Positions 35,046 to 43,911 of a stretch of 64,000 bases of DNA are shown in pieces (positions within the stretch are counted from its first letter, which is position 1; the number at the start of each line of letters is the position of its first letter). Position numbers and translations under genes: made by a program. Under the pieces are notes generated by a model that worked only from the letters and a program-made list of their open reading frames with translations, ran no database searches and had not been told where the DNA came from. The stretch comes from Bradyrhizobium sp. AZCC 2262. Its GTDB lineage: Bacteria; Pseudomonadota; Alphaproteobacteria; Rhizobiales; Xanthobacteraceae. The stretch is taken from positions 310,001 through 374,000 of the forward strand of contig NZ_JAZHRT010000001.1 of the NCBI RefSeq assembly GCF_036924535.1, written 5' to 3'.

Positions 35046-35773
35046 AATGACGCAGGAACCGGGACGACGTTCGCAGCCAGGATATAGCCACCGTTGCGAA
35101 CTGTCCTGATCAGCGTCGGCTCCTTGGGGTCAGGCTCGATCTTGCGGCGAAGCCGGCTGATCTGAACATCGATGCTGCGGTCAAAAACGTTGGTGGAACG
35201 TCCCCGCGAAAGGTCGAGCAGTTGGTCACGCGACAGCACGCGCTGCGGCCGTTCGACGAAAGCAAGCAGCAATTCGAATTCACCGGCCCGCAACGGTACA
35301 AGGGCGTCTTTCCCCGAATAAAGTTGACGGTGGGTCACATCCAAGCGCCACCCGGCAAATTCAAGAATGCGTTTTTGATCTGCCGGAGCGCCAGCTTCGG
35401 GCGCGCCGGCACGCCGAAGCACTGCGCGGACACGGGCCAGCAATTCGCGCGGGTTCGCCACCTTTGCGAGATAGTCATCCGCGCCCATTTCGAGGCCTAT
35501 GATCCGATCCACCTCATCACCCATCGCCGTCAACATGATGATCGGTAATGTACCGGTTGCACGCAACTGGCGGCATAGTGCCAAGCCGTCCTCACGGGGC
35601 AACATCAGGTCCAGGATCACCAGGCTGACGCGCGACGCCTCCAGGATCGACGCCATCTCGCGGCCATTATGGGCAATGGAAACGCGATAGCCGTGCCGGG
35701 CCAGAAAGTTTGACAGCAATGCGCAAAGTTCCTTGTCGTCATCGACAATAAGAAGATGTGGTTGAGCGTTCAT
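35042..35773 (-). CDS. OmpR-family response regulator
   Basis: 243 residues. Receiver: LLIVDDDKELCALLSNFL, phospho-acceptor Asp in SLVILDLMLPREDGLAL, Thr/Ser switch in PIIMLTAMG, Lys in DDYLAKVANPRELLAR; then a winged-helix effector ending LSRGRSTNVFDRSIDVQISRLRRKIE and TVRNGGYILA. First gene of the pair with the kinase. A TGTAACC direct repeat with 10-base period lies 100 bases upstream and may be its own binding site. Confidence 0.95.
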   Translation of the reverse strand: MNAQPHLLIVDDDKELCALLSNFLARHGYRVSIAHNGREMASILEASRVSLVILDLMLPREDGLALCRQLRATGTLPIIMLTAMGDEVDRIIGLEMGADDYLAKVANPRELLARVRAVLRRAGAPEAGAPADQKRILEFAGWRLDVTHRQLYSGKDALVPLRAGEFELLLAFVERPQRVLSRDQLLDLSRGRSTNVFDRSIDVQISRLRRKIEPDPKEPTLIRTVRNGGYILAANVVPVPASL

Positions 35774-35872
35774 GAGGTCGGAATCCCCTTACAAACCCCG
35801 CATTCGGACCCGGACTTATGGCCCATTTGTACGGGCGTCGCCTGCGAGTTGAGCGCTTCCGGCGAGCGATTT

Positions 35873-35889
35873 TGTAACCTTATGTAACC
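35873..35889 (-). promoter_or_regulatory. TGTAACC direct repeat, probable OmpR-type binding site
   Basis: TGTAACC at 35873-35879 and again at 35883-35889, one helical turn apart, the arrangement bound head-to-tail by OmpR-type dimers. It sits about 100 bases upstream of the response-regulator start, which suggests autoregulation. Confidence 0.5.
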
Positions 35890-36058
35890 AACGGCCCATG
35901 GTGCAACAAGCTGCAATATTTTCGGGATGTTTGAGATTCCTGGGACATCAACGCCGGGAGTTTCCGCGTTAAGAGGGAACGCCAAAACTAATGCCTGGAG
36001 CATCTACGGACTCGACCGCTAACGGTCGAGCGGTTGGTGGGTACGATAGAGGTCGGCG

Positions 36059-38536
36059 TTGAAGTTCTGGATTGCAGGCCGCCTTCCACCGGGGAAGCAG
36101 ACCTTACGACATCCGATCGCTCCGGCGCCCGCTATCAGGGCCTGGCTGGTTACGGCTCATCTAATCTTAGTGGTTGCCGCGATTTTCGAAATCGTGATCT
36201 CGATCCCCGCCGCGGCGCAGGGCTTTACATACAATCCGCATCGGCCGAAGCCGCCGGTGCGGCCCGCCAACAATGACGGCAAGATGGTCGTCCAGGCCGT
36301 CGAGGTCGACTACGACTACAACAACCAGCGTGTGTCGGCGGTCGGCAACGTGCAGATGTTCTACAACGGCACCAGCGTCGAGGCCGACAAGGTCATCTAT
36401 GACCAGAAGACCAAGCGGCTGCATGCGGAAGGCAACATCCGCCTGACCGACGCCGAAGGCAAAGTCACCTACGCCAACGTCATGGATCTGAGCGACGACT
36501 ACCGTGACGGTTTCGTCGATTCGCTGCGCGTTGATACCGAGGATGCGACGCGGATGGCGGCGACCCGCGCCGACCGCTCAAGCGGCAATTACACCGTGTT
36601 CGAAAACGGCGTCTATACCGCCTGCGCGCCCTGCAAGGACGATCCGAAGAAGCCCCCGCTGTGGCAGGTCAAGGGTGCACGGATCATCCATGACCAGACC
36701 GACAAGATGCTGTATTTCGAGAACGCCCAGCTCGAGTTCTTCGGCGTGCCGATGGCGTACCTGCCGTATTTCTCGACGCCCGATCCGACGGTCAAGCGCA
36801 AGACCGGCTTCCTGATGCCCGGCTACAGCAACTACACAGCCTTCGGCTACGGCGTGGAAACCCCGTTCTACTGGGCGATCGCGCCTGACTATGACGCGAC
36901 CTTCAGTCCGCGCTTCACCACCCGGCAGGGCGTGCTGTTGCAGGGCGAATTCCGCCAGCGCCTGATGAATGGCGCCTACCAGATTCGCGCCTACGGCATC
37001 GATCAGCTCGATCCGGGTGCCTACGCCGGCCAGCCCGGCGACCGCCAGTTCCGCGGCGGCATCGACACCAAAGGCCAGTTCGCGCTCAACGACAAATGGG
37101 TTTGGGGCTGGGACGGCGTTCTGCTGTCGGATTACTACTTCTTCTCGGACTACCGGCTGGCCCAGTACAAGGACCCGCTGGGCTCGTTCCTGAGCCTTCC
37201 GACGGAAGCCATTTCGCAGCTTTATCTGACCGGCGTCGGCAGCCGCAGCTACTTCGACGCGCGCACGATCTATTATCTGAGCTTCTCCGGCAACCAGAAC
37301 CAGGTTCCGATAATCTATCCGGTGGTCGACTACAACAACGTGATCAACCACCCGATCTTTGGCGGCGAATTCAGCTACAAGACCAACTTCACCAACCTTT
37401 CGCGTGACACGGCGGCCTTCGACCCGATCACGACACTGGCCAACACCGCCAGCCTGTGCACAACGACGTCCGCCGATCCACTGGCGCGGACGCCGTCGCA
37501 ATGCCTGTTGCGCGGCTTCCCCGGCACTTACACGCGCCTGACGGCCGAGGCGCAATGGCGGAAGTCGTACACCGATCCGTTCGGTCAAATCTGGACACCG
37601 TTTGCGATTCTGCGCGCCGACGCCATCAATGCCTCGGTTTCGAACCAGCCGGGTGTTTCGAATTTCCTTCCTGTCGGCGACACCCAGGCACTGCGGGCGA
37701 TGCCAGCGGTCGGCCTCGAATATCGCTATCCCTTCATCAACGTTCAGCCCTGGGGCACCACCACGATCGAGCCGATCGCGCAGATCATCGCTCGTCCCAA
37801 CGAGATCTACGCCGGCAAGCTGCCGAACGAAGACGCCCAGAGCATGGTGTTCGACGCCAGCAACCTGTTCGCGGTCGACAAGTTCTCGGGCTACGACCGC
37901 GTCGAAGGCGGCGGCCGCGCCAATGTCGGCGTCCAGGCGACCACGCAGTTCGACCGCGGCGGCAGCGTCAACGTGCTGTTCGGACAATCCTACCAGTTGT
38001 TCGGCCTGAATTCGTATGCGGTGAAGGACGCGACTAACACCGGCCTCGATTCCGGCCTGCAGAACGCCCGCTCCGACTACGTCGCCCGCATCAATTATTC
38101 GCCGAACCGAACCTATACGTTCAGCGTGCGCTCGCGCATCGATGAAGCAACGCTCAACGTCAACCGCTTCGAGGCCGAGGGACGCGCCGCGTTCGACCGC
38201 TGGTCGGTGAGCCTGATGTACGGCAATTATGCCCCGCAGCCCGAACTCGGATATTTGACCCGGCGCGAAGGCCTGCTCGGCAGCGCCTCGGTCAAGGTGG
38301 CGGCGAACTGGGTCGTGTCGGGATCGGCGCGCTGGGATCTCGAAGCCAACAAGATCAATTCGTACAACATCGGCGCAGGCTATGTTGACGACTGCTTCGT
38401 GCTGGCAGCCAACTATGTGACGTCGTTCTCGTACTCCGCGGGCACTGCTCCGCCGGTCCTCGGTCACGCTTTCATGCTTACGATCGGGTTGCGGACCATC
38501 GGAAGCTATTCGATTCCCGTTCCCTCAATATGGTAG
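36059..38536 (+). CDS. lptD: LPS-assembly outer-membrane protein LptD
   Basis: 825 residues, usual length for alphaproteobacterial LptD. Signal-like segment AHLILVVAAIFEIVISIPAAAQ to about 54; OstA/LptA-like beta-jellyroll about 74-175 (MVVQAVEVDYDYNNQRVSAVGNVQMFYNG; ADKVIYDQKTKRLHAEGNI); then the barrel with PMAYLPYFSTPDPTVKRKTGFLMPGYS and the insert ending near 820. It inserts lipopolysaccharide into the outer leaflet with LptE. No ATG fits: TTG 36059 with AGAGG upstream is the best start. The usual neighbours lptF, lptG, surA, pdxA and ksgA are absent, so this may be a second copy. Confidence 0.9.
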   Translation: MKFWIAGRLPPGKQTLRHPIAPAPAIRAWLVTAHLILVVAAIFEIVISIPAAAQGFTYNPHRPKPPVRPANNDGKMVVQAVEVDYDYNNQRVSAVGNVQMFYNGTSVEADKVIYDQKTKRLHAEGNIRLTDAEGKVTYANVMDLSDDYRDGFVDSLRVDTEDATRMAATRADRSSGNYTVFENGVYTACAPCKDDPKKPPLWQVKGARIIHDQTDKMLYFENAQLEFFGVPMAYLPYFSTPDPTVKRKTGFLMPGYSNYTAFGYGVETPFYWAIAPDYDATFSPRFTTRQGVLLQGEFRQRLMNGAYQIRAYGIDQLDPGAYAGQPGDRQFRGGIDTKGQFALNDKWVWGWDGVLLSDYYFFSDYRLAQYKDPLGSFLSLPTEAISQLYLTGVGSRSYFDARTIYYLSFSGNQNQVPIIYPVVDYNNVINHPIFGGEFSYKTNFTNLSRDTAAFDPITTLANTASLCTTTSADPLARTPSQCLLRGFPGTYTRLTAEAQWRKSYTDPFGQIWTPFAILRADAINASVSNQPGVSNFLPVGDTQALRAMPAVGLEYRYPFINVQPWGTTTIEPIAQIIARPNEIYAGKLPNEDAQSMVFDASNLFAVDKFSGYDRVEGGGRANVGVQATTQFDRGGSVNVLFGQSYQLFGLNSYAVKDATNTGLDSGLQNARSDYVARINYSPNRTYTFSVRSRIDEATLNVNRFEAEGRAAFDRWSVSLMYGNYAPQPELGYLTRREGLLGSASVKVAANWVVSGSARWDLEANKINSYNIGAGYVDDCFVLAANYVTSFSYSAGTAPPVLGHAFMLTIGLRTIGSYSIPVPSIW

Positions 38537-38658
38537 CGAGCAATGGCGGCGCACGCCCTCGGGCGTTTCCTCCCAAAACTTGCCGGGATATCAATCGAGA
38601 TCCCGGTTCCTTTTTCGACGAGCGTCAAGTCGAGAATGCGCCGCTGGCGCCGTCTTAG

Positions 38659-39750
38659 ATGAGTGATGCGGAGCGGGTCGGTGCAGTGCCACGGGGAATA
38701 ACAATGTGGTCAAGATCAGAACTGGAGGCCGCCCTTCGGGAGGCCGGGTTGGATGAATGGGCCGCACGGCTCGCCCAGTTGGCGAGACACTGCATCATTC
38801 TGGTTCCGGGACCGGTTGAAGAAGCGGCGAACGCGCCGTTGGGCACAAGCCGCCTGGGCGGTTTGCCTGACATGCCATCGGATGTTGATTGGCCGCGGCG
38901 GCCGGTGTTTGAATCGAAATCGGATTGGACCGGTCCGATGCCGGGCCGTGTTCTGCTTGGCCCCCGCCATTGGCTGCACCGGCTCTTCCAGACGCAGCGA
39001 TGGAAACGATCGTCAGAGGGATGGAAACGCTCGCGCCAAGCCGAAAGGGACATCCGCAACCGCGCTTGGCCAATGAGCTTCGTTGCCCAGATCGACTTTG
39101 CCGAGCTTCATGCCGTGCACGCCTTGGATGGCTTCCCGTCTGCCGGGCGGCTAATGCTGTTCTGCGATCCCTTCGATTGGCCGTGGGGCAAGGAAGATGA
39201 TCAGGCGCGGGCCCGCGCGGTCTTCACGGCGCAGCCGGTCGAGCGCTTGCAACGCAGACGCTCTCCCGAGGAGTTCGATCGGCCCGAGGCAAGGGAAGTG
39301 ATGCCGCGCGGCTACGTTTTCAAGCCGCGCATGTTGCGGCCGACCGCCTGGCTGTTGCCTCCACCGCTGCAATCCCGCGAGTTAGGTCGCCTAAGAGCTG
39401 AAGAGCCCGGTGCGTGGTCCCCCAATGGGCCTGCATTCTCTGCCTATCACCAATTCTGGGATGACCTGTATGCCCGACATCCCGACGTTTTCGGCGAGCA
39501 GGGTGAGATGATCCACCAGGTCGGTGGCACTGCCTTTTCGATCCAGAAGCCGGTGGAAGTGGAGTGCGCGAGACTTACCGGAGATGCTCCTGCGATAGCA
39601 GCTGACTGGCAGCTCATCTTGCAGATCGATAGCGACATCGAAGTGGGAATGGAGTGGGGGGACTTGGGGCGGCTTTACCTGTCCGCACGCAAGCAAGATC
39701 TGATTGCCCGTCGATTCGATCGATGCTGGATGATCATGCAGTGCTATTGA
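38659..39750 (+). CDS. YwqG-like (DUF1963) protein
   Basis: 363 residues (ATG 38704 is another possible start). Family marks: TSRLGGLPDMPSDVDWPRR and MSFVAQIDFAELHAV, then AGRLMLFCDPFDWPWG, a later VGGTAFSIQKPVEVEC and the final GDLGRLYLSARKQDL. DUF1963/YwqG proteins have no established activity; they often occur near toxin-immunity or stress loci. This one has an unusual Arg/Trp-rich insertion at about 105-135. It stands alone. Confidence 0.8.
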   Translation: MSDAERVGAVPRGITMWSRSELEAALREAGLDEWAARLAQLARHCIILVPGPVEEAANAPLGTSRLGGLPDMPSDVDWPRRPVFESKSDWTGPMPGRVLLGPRHWLHRLFQTQRWKRSSEGWKRSRQAERDIRNRAWPMSFVAQIDFAELHAVHALDGFPSAGRLMLFCDPFDWPWGKEDDQARARAVFTAQPVERLQRRRSPEEFDRPEAREVMPRGYVFKPRMLRPTAWLLPPPLQSRELGRLRAEEPGAWSPNGPAFSAYHQFWDDLYARHPDVFGEQGEMIHQVGGTAFSIQKPVEVECARLTGDAPAIAADWQLILQIDSDIEVGMEWGDLGRLYLSARKQDLIARRFDRCWMIMQCY

Positions 39751-40130
39751 GGCGCTCTCTCAGCATGTCTTATGAGTAGGTCACGAGACAGACTTCGATT
39801 GTCCGGCATAAGCCAGATGCACTGCGATCATCCCTGTCTACGATTAGTCTATTTCTGGCGATCCAGGCAGTCGTGAAGTGACATGACCGAGTTATGTGGT
39901 CAGCGAAATGAGAATGGGTGGGAAGTCCAGCTATCCGCGCACGCAATGCAACATACGGGTGGTGGTATGCCCGCAATCACCTACGCCTCCGGCGGCCTCA
40001 AGGATACCGCAATCCGAACGACTGCCTGCAATTCCTGCGAGGAGGCGAAGCAGCCTTCCACGAACGCGCGCGCCGTCGCCGCCCGCAAAAAAAAGCGCTT
40101 GAGCGGAAGGCCGGATTGGGATAGGTATAT
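39751..40130. other. intergenic, no gene recognised
   Basis: Several frames cross this stretch, none with a ribosome site. The right end is the promoter of the ArsR cassette. A run of eight A (40087-40094) precedes it. Confidence 0.4.
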
Positions 40131-40157
40131 AACCTATAGGTTGACAACTATATGGTT
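40131..40157 (+). promoter_or_regulatory. tandem ArsR-type operators over the cassette promoter
   Basis: Perfect palindrome AACCTATAGGTT (40131-40142), and 15 bases on a weaker version AACTATATGGTT (40146-40157), ending 4 bases before the ArsR ATG. Binding there would block transcription and translation start, the normal autorepression set-up for ArsR-SRPBCC cassettes. Confidence 0.7.
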
Positions 40158-40161
40158 TATT

Positions 40162-40560
40162 ATGGTCCAAGATCGTCTGAGCTCAGTGTTTTTCGCGCTT
40201 GCAGATCCTACGCGCCGCGGCGTCCTCGCGCGCTTAGCGACAGGCGATGCGACTGTGAAGGAACTCGCAGAGCCGTATGACATGAGCGTTGCGGCGGTTT
40301 CCAAGCATCTCAAGGTGCTGGAAGCGGCCGGCCTGGTCTCGCAGGGCCGTCAATCGCAATGGCGTCCCCGCCATCTCGAGGCAGGACCGCTGCAGGAGGT
40401 TTTCGAATGGCTCGAGGACTACCGGCGCTTCTGGGACAGGAGCCTCGACAGCCTCGCTGAGCATCTGCGCGTGCTGCAAATGCAGAATACCGGAAAGAAA
40501 CGAGACCGTTCGCAGCGAGCGCGACGCGCACCCACGATGAAAGAAGGAAACAAAGAATGA
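40162..40560 (+). CDS. ArsR-family transcriptional regulator
   Basis: 132 residues from ATG 40162; the longer open frame lacks family similarity. ArsR winged helix: FFALADPTRRGVLARLATGDATVKELAEPYDMSVAAVSKHLKVLEAAGLVSQGRQSQWRPRHLEAGPLQEVFEWLEDYRRFWDRSLDSLAEHL. No metal-binding cysteines (ELCVCDL) are present, so it belongs to the group that pairs with SRPBCC/AHSA1 proteins rather than to metal sensors. Its last 25 residues are basic. It overlaps the next gene by ATGA. Confidence 0.93.
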   Translation: MVQDRLSSVFFALADPTRRGVLARLATGDATVKELAEPYDMSVAAVSKHLKVLEAAGLVSQGRQSQWRPRHLEAGPLQEVFEWLEDYRRFWDRSLDSLAEHLRVLQMQNTGKKRDRSQRARRAPTMKEGNKE

Positions 40561-41057
40561 CAGCGATCATCGACGTCGGCGCCGTTGACAGGCCAGTCAT
40601 CGTCATCACGCGCGACTTCGATGCGCCGCGCGAACTGGTGTGGAAGGCCATCACGGACCCCAAGCAAGTCGCGGTGTGGTACGGCGGGCCCGGCTTTACC
40701 AATCCAGTCTGCGAGATGGATCTGCGGCCGGGCGGTGCTTGGCATCACGTCATGCAGGCGCCCAACGGCACGCGCTACACGATCGACAGCGTCTTCGAAG
40801 AGATCGTCGATCCGGAACGCCTGGTGTGGCGAACGATCAAAGATCCCAATCGTAATCCCCCTCCGCCGACTTCGGTCAACACCGTTACACTAGAAGCTCG
40901 CGGACAGCGAACGCGGTGGAAGTTGGTCACGCTGTTTGATTCCATCGCTGATCGCGATTTGTCCGCCAAGATGGGATTCGGCCAAATGATCAGCATGGGG
41001 ACGGATCGTATGGCGGCGCACCTCGAGACCCTCCAAGGAGTTCAAGACTATGGCTGA
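40557..41057 (+). CDS. SRPBCC/AHSA1-family protein
   Basis: 166 residues; opening VIVITRDFDAPRELVWKAITDPKQVAVWYGGPGFTNPVCEMDLRPGGAWHHVMQAPNGTRY is the activator-of-Hsp90-homologue-like START fold. Such genes sit behind ArsR repressors as here (4-base overlap) and before DoxX genes (8-base overlap). The bound ligand and role are not known; the cassette is generally thought to answer small hydrophobic compounds. Confidence 0.9.
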   Translation: MTAIIDVGAVDRPVIVITRDFDAPRELVWKAITDPKQVAVWYGGPGFTNPVCEMDLRPGGAWHHVMQAPNGTRYTIDSVFEEIVDPERLVWRTIKDPNRNPPPPTSVNTVTLEARGQRTRWKLVTLFDSIADRDLSAKMGFGQMISMGTDRMAAHLETLQGVQDYG

Positions 41058-41502
41058 ATCAGTTCATCAACCTCACACCGGAGCCAACCTCATGGGGCTG
41101 CAATTTCAAGTCTCTGGACGCCCGAAATGGATGCAGTGGACCGGTTGGGGCATGACCGGACTCATGATCGCGTTTCTGCTCTTCGATAGTGTGTCGAAGC
41201 TTGTGCTGGAACAGCATGTCGTCGAGGCAACGACTAAGATTGGATATCCCTTAGATGTCATCCGCCCGCTTGGGATCATCTGTCTCGCGTGCACGATGCT
41301 GTACGCGATTCCGCGAACGTCGATCTTGGGTGCGATCTTGCTCACGGCATATCTTGGCGGCGCTGTCGCCAGCAAGGTGCGAATAGAGGATCCGCTGATC
41401 AGCTCAGTCCTGTTCGGCGTCTATTTCGGCATCCTCGTCTGGGGCGGGCTCTATCTACGGGACGAGCGACTTCGTGCACTCATCCCGCTGAGCCGAGACT
41501 GA
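41050..41502 (+). CDS. DoxX-family membrane protein
   Basis: 150 residues with four helices (GWGMTGLMIAFLLFDSVSKLVLE; VIRPLGIICLACTMLYAIPRT; SILGAILLTAYLGGAVASKV; SVLFGVYFGILVWGGLYLRDERLR), the DoxX-like pattern including the conserved LTAYLGGAVA segment. Third gene of the ArsR-SRPBCC-DoxX cassette; starts inside the previous gene. Function unknown, perhaps thiosulfate/quinone or detergent-type stress. Confidence 0.88.
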   Translation: MAESVHQPHTGANLMGLQFQVSGRPKWMQWTGWGMTGLMIAFLLFDSVSKLVLEQHVVEATTKIGYPLDVIRPLGIICLACTMLYAIPRTSILGAILLTAYLGGAVASKVRIEDPLISSVLFGVYFGILVWGGLYLRDERLRALIPLSRD

Positions 41503-41530
41503 TCACTGACAGTTTGCAAAGGAGTGTGCC

Positions 41531-41869
41531 ATGTCGCTCCAGGCTTATTTGGACAATGTCAAAGCTAAAACCGGAAAAACGCCCCGTGTTGGATCACGTC
41601 GAAAAGGTGATCTTTCTCCGTTCCAAAGTCACCCCATAGGGGGCTCTATTCCAATCGAGCAAGACCTGCAGCAGCCGAGCGCGACGAATAAGTTGGAGTT
41701 TCGCATCGAGGGAGAGATCGATCGAAGAGCGGTACATACACGGCCGATAAAACTACGCGGCGCTGGAAGGCGTGGAAGGAAAAGTTGGACGCGAGCCCAA
41801 TCGCAGCCGTTCAAGTCCCAACCGTCACCTCTTAGACCGGAAGGCCGACCATTCGTAGCGAAAGCTTAA
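41531..41869 (+). pseudogene. truncated DUF4287-type gene fused to unrelated sequence
   Basis: ATG 41531 has AGGAG upstream, and the first 18 residues (MSLQAYLDNVKAKTGKTP) are the invariant start of DUF4287 proteins. After this the family pattern stops; the frame runs through basic low-similarity sequence to 41869. A neighbouring frame near 41740-41836 reads TADKTTRRWKAWKEKLDASP, probably the end of another gene. So only the N-terminal cap of the DUF4287 gene survives. Confidence 0.55.
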
Positions 41870-41916
41870 ATTACGTCAATGGCCGTACCATCACCCCACA
41901 GTTGGTAAGAAGACGA

Positions 41917-42735
41917 TTAACGCCAAAGCTTGATCATCTGGGTAGCGATCCCCGGGAGATCCGGAGCGATAACCTGTGGCTGGGGCAGCCCATGCACGGG
42001 CAGCGGAGCATTGCCGGGTCTGGCAATGAGCGCTCCCGAGCAGCCAACGCTTTGCGCGCCGATCGTGTCCCACACGTGCGCTGCCACCATACAAATTGCG
42101 GACGGCGGTACATTCAATTCTTCGGCGACCATGTGGTACACCTGCGGGGCAGGTTTGAAGCGACGAACGCGATCGATGCTGAACGACGCTTCAAACCAAC
42201 CATCGAGGCCTGCGTGCTTTAGCGGGCTACTGTGCGGATCGGGGGGCGAGTTGGTGCAGGTCACCAGACGAAACCCCGCGTCCTTCAGCTGCTTCAGCCC
42301 TGCCGGCACATCGGCATGCGCCGGCATTGTGAGCATTCGTGTTCTCAGTTCTTCAATGTCTGCCTCGGTAATCGAGACGTTGTGAATCGAGCCCAGCATC
42401 TTCAAGATGCCTTGTCCCAAGGTGAAGAACGTCGTGTAAGGGCCAGACAAGGTTATGGCGTTCGAATAGAGGATGAGCTGTCCGAACCACTCGCGCACGA
42501 CCTTCCGATCGCCAAATAGTCGTTGAAACAGCGGTGCCATGAATTCGATATCAAGCAACGTCTCGTTGACGTCGAAAGCGCAGATCGACGGCACCGGAGC
42601 GTTCATTTTGCTTCCCTGATCGTCTGCAAGTGCCCCTCGCCCGACCGGCGTTGCTGTGACAGCGCCAGCAGCCACCACGCCTAGTCCCACCAGGAGGCTG
42701 CGGCGTCCAACCGAGTTCAAAACTTCGTCCGTCAT
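41917..42735 (-). CDS. Tat-exported haloacid dehalogenase (HAD type II)
   Basis: 272 residues from ATG 42735 (AGGAG upstream); a longer frame to 42792 is less likely. N-terminus SVGRRSLLVGLGVVAAGAV is a twin-arginine signal, unusual for this cytoplasmic family. HAD motif I ICAFDVNETLLDIEF (nucleophile Asp), motif II VTCTNSPP (Thr-Asn-Ser), Lys in RFKPAPQVYHMVAEEL, motif IV ICMVAAHVWDTIGAQSVG: the pattern of (S)-2-haloacid dehalogenases. It would hydrolyse C-halogen bonds in the periplasm. Alone here. Confidence 0.88.
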   Translation of the reverse strand: MTDEVLNSVGRRSLLVGLGVVAAGAVTATPVGRGALADDQGSKMNAPVPSICAFDVNETLLDIEFMAPLFQRLFGDRKVVREWFGQLILYSNAITLSGPYTTFFTLGQGILKMLGSIHNVSITEADIEELRTRMLTMPAHADVPAGLKQLKDAGFRLVTCTNSPPDPHSSPLKHAGLDGWFEASFSIDRVRRFKPAPQVYHMVAEELNVPPSAICMVAAHVWDTIGAQSVGCSGALIARPGNAPLPVHGLPQPQVIAPDLPGIATQMIKLWR

Positions 42736-43039
42736 AACCGTTTCTCCTGTCACATTGGTCGGCACACGTCTGTCATCCTGGAACGCGGCCACCAGGAGGA
42801 CGGGTACGACTGAATGCAGCCTTCAAGGCCTCAGTTGCGCTACCTCCGAGGCGGCGTTCTGTCTCGTTTATCGAGGTGGTGGAGGCTGCGAATATCGCGA
42901 CCGTTATGGACCGCTTCTGGCTGCGAAGCGGACGTTCGCCGAAACGCGGAGGTCGGCTAAGTGCCAATTAGCGTAATCCTTCGCTACCCGGAGTTCTTGC
43001 GGCACGGCGGGAATTTTCTGAGCGGCTGCGGGCATTGGC
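42736..43039. other. intergenic with one repeat copy
   Basis: About 300 bases; only the dispersed repeat at 42911-42967 is recognisable. The left end is the dehalogenase leader. Confidence 0.5.
42911..42967. repeat. dispersed palindrome copy, long form
   Basis: CCGCTTCTGGCTGCGAAGCGG, followed by ACGTTCGCCGAAACGCGGAG and GTCGGCTAAGTGCCAATTA. The same tail (GTCGGCTAAGTGCC) follows the copy at 44215. Confidence 0.75.
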
Positions 43040-43651
43040 TCACGCCTGCCGATACAGAATGATCGGAACTCCCGGAACAAGTTGGTTCAGGAAGTCGAAG
43101 TCGCCGACATTCCCTGTCAATACGCTGGCACCGATACCCCGCGCCTGAAGATAGATGAGCGCATCGTTGAGGTATTTCCGCTCACGACCCGCACCCTTCG
43201 GCGCGCCGCTGAGACGAAAGAGCTCGCCCGCAAGCATCCCCGCTTCGCCCCACGTCGCCGAATCCGGAGCTTGCAAGCGATGCCGCGGAATGTCTTCAAT
43301 CACATCCCGCACCGATTGCAGAACCCCACTCGTTGAGTGGTGAGCCGGATCGAGCCGCCCGAATACATGCGTTAGTTCGGCAAGGCAGACGGCCGAGTGG
43401 TAGCAGACCCGATATGTCAGCAATTCATCGACGGCGTCCGGCGTGCGCGCCTGCAAGACATCGAGATAAACGCCGGTATCGAGAATCAGCGCGCCGCCGA
43501 TGAGCGGCTCGTCGGATGCCCAGGCAAGCTCGGAATCTGCTCGTCGCGTCAACCGCTCCAAACGCTTGTGCGGCTTCAGCCTCCGCCGCGTTCCCTGGAG
43601 ATCAAATGGCAAGATCGATATCTGCCGGGACGCTTCCCTTGCGCCGAACAA
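43040..43651 (-). CDS. vapC: PIN-domain toxin of a VapBC-type pair
   Basis: 203 residues. The PIN fold begins after a 50-residue N-terminal extension: first acidic residue in LILDTGVYLDVLQ, then CLAELTHVFGRLDP (second acidic residue Glu), later RKYLNDALIYLQA (Asp) and VLTGNVGDFDFLNQL (Asp), the usual four-acid RNase site. The extension (FDLQGTRRRLKPHKRLERLTRRA) is found in rhizobial members. Its start overlaps the antitoxin end by 50 bases. Confidence 0.88.
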   Translation of the reverse strand: MFGAREASRQISILPFDLQGTRRRLKPHKRLERLTRRADSELAWASDEPLIGGALILDTGVYLDVLQARTPDAVDELLTYRVCYHSAVCLAELTHVFGRLDPAHHSTSGVLQSVRDVIEDIPRHRLQAPDSATWGEAGMLAGELFRLSGAPKGAGRERKYLNDALIYLQARGIGASVLTGNVGDFDFLNQLVPGVPIILYRQA

Positions 43652-43898
43652 GACGCGCGCCGAAATCGTCTTCGAGCGCCAAACGCGACAACGCGAGCTC
43701 TAGAAGTTCGGTATCGGAAGATACGTGAGCCCGCTTCTTTGCCGCTTCGATCAGGCCTGCCGGTACGCGGCCGGACAAGCGCGTGTTCTTGGCCTCACCG
43801 AGCAACCCGACGGCGCGCGCTTGCTCGAGCACGAGCCGGTTGCGCTTAAGCGCAATGTGCTCCTCGGTCTCTGTCGACGTGCGGGTCCGCACAGCCAT
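43602..43898 (-). CDS. vapB: antitoxin of the VapBC-type pair
   Basis: 98 residues from ATG 43898, chosen because GGAGG lies 5 bases upstream. A basic, helical protein: TETEEHIALKRNRLVLEQAR, SGRVPAGLIEAAKKRAHVSSDTELLELALSRLALEDDFG, ending in a toxin-binding tail RKGSVPADIDLAI. The middle looks like a ribbon-helix-helix unit. Upstream of the toxin gene and overlapping it; a perfect inverted repeat just before it is the likely autoregulatory site. Confidence 0.85.
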   Translation of the reverse strand: MAVRTRTSTETEEHIALKRNRLVLEQARAVGLLGEAKNTRLSGRVPAGLIEAAKKRAHVSSDTELLELALSRLALEDDFGARLVRRKGSVPADIDLAI

Positions 43899-43911
43899 GG
43901 CAACCTCCATT

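Noticed and set aside
36578..38467. 629-codon minus frame inside lptD
   Set aside because: Shadow of the lptD gene; the sense strand shows signal peptide, OstA and barrel patterns.
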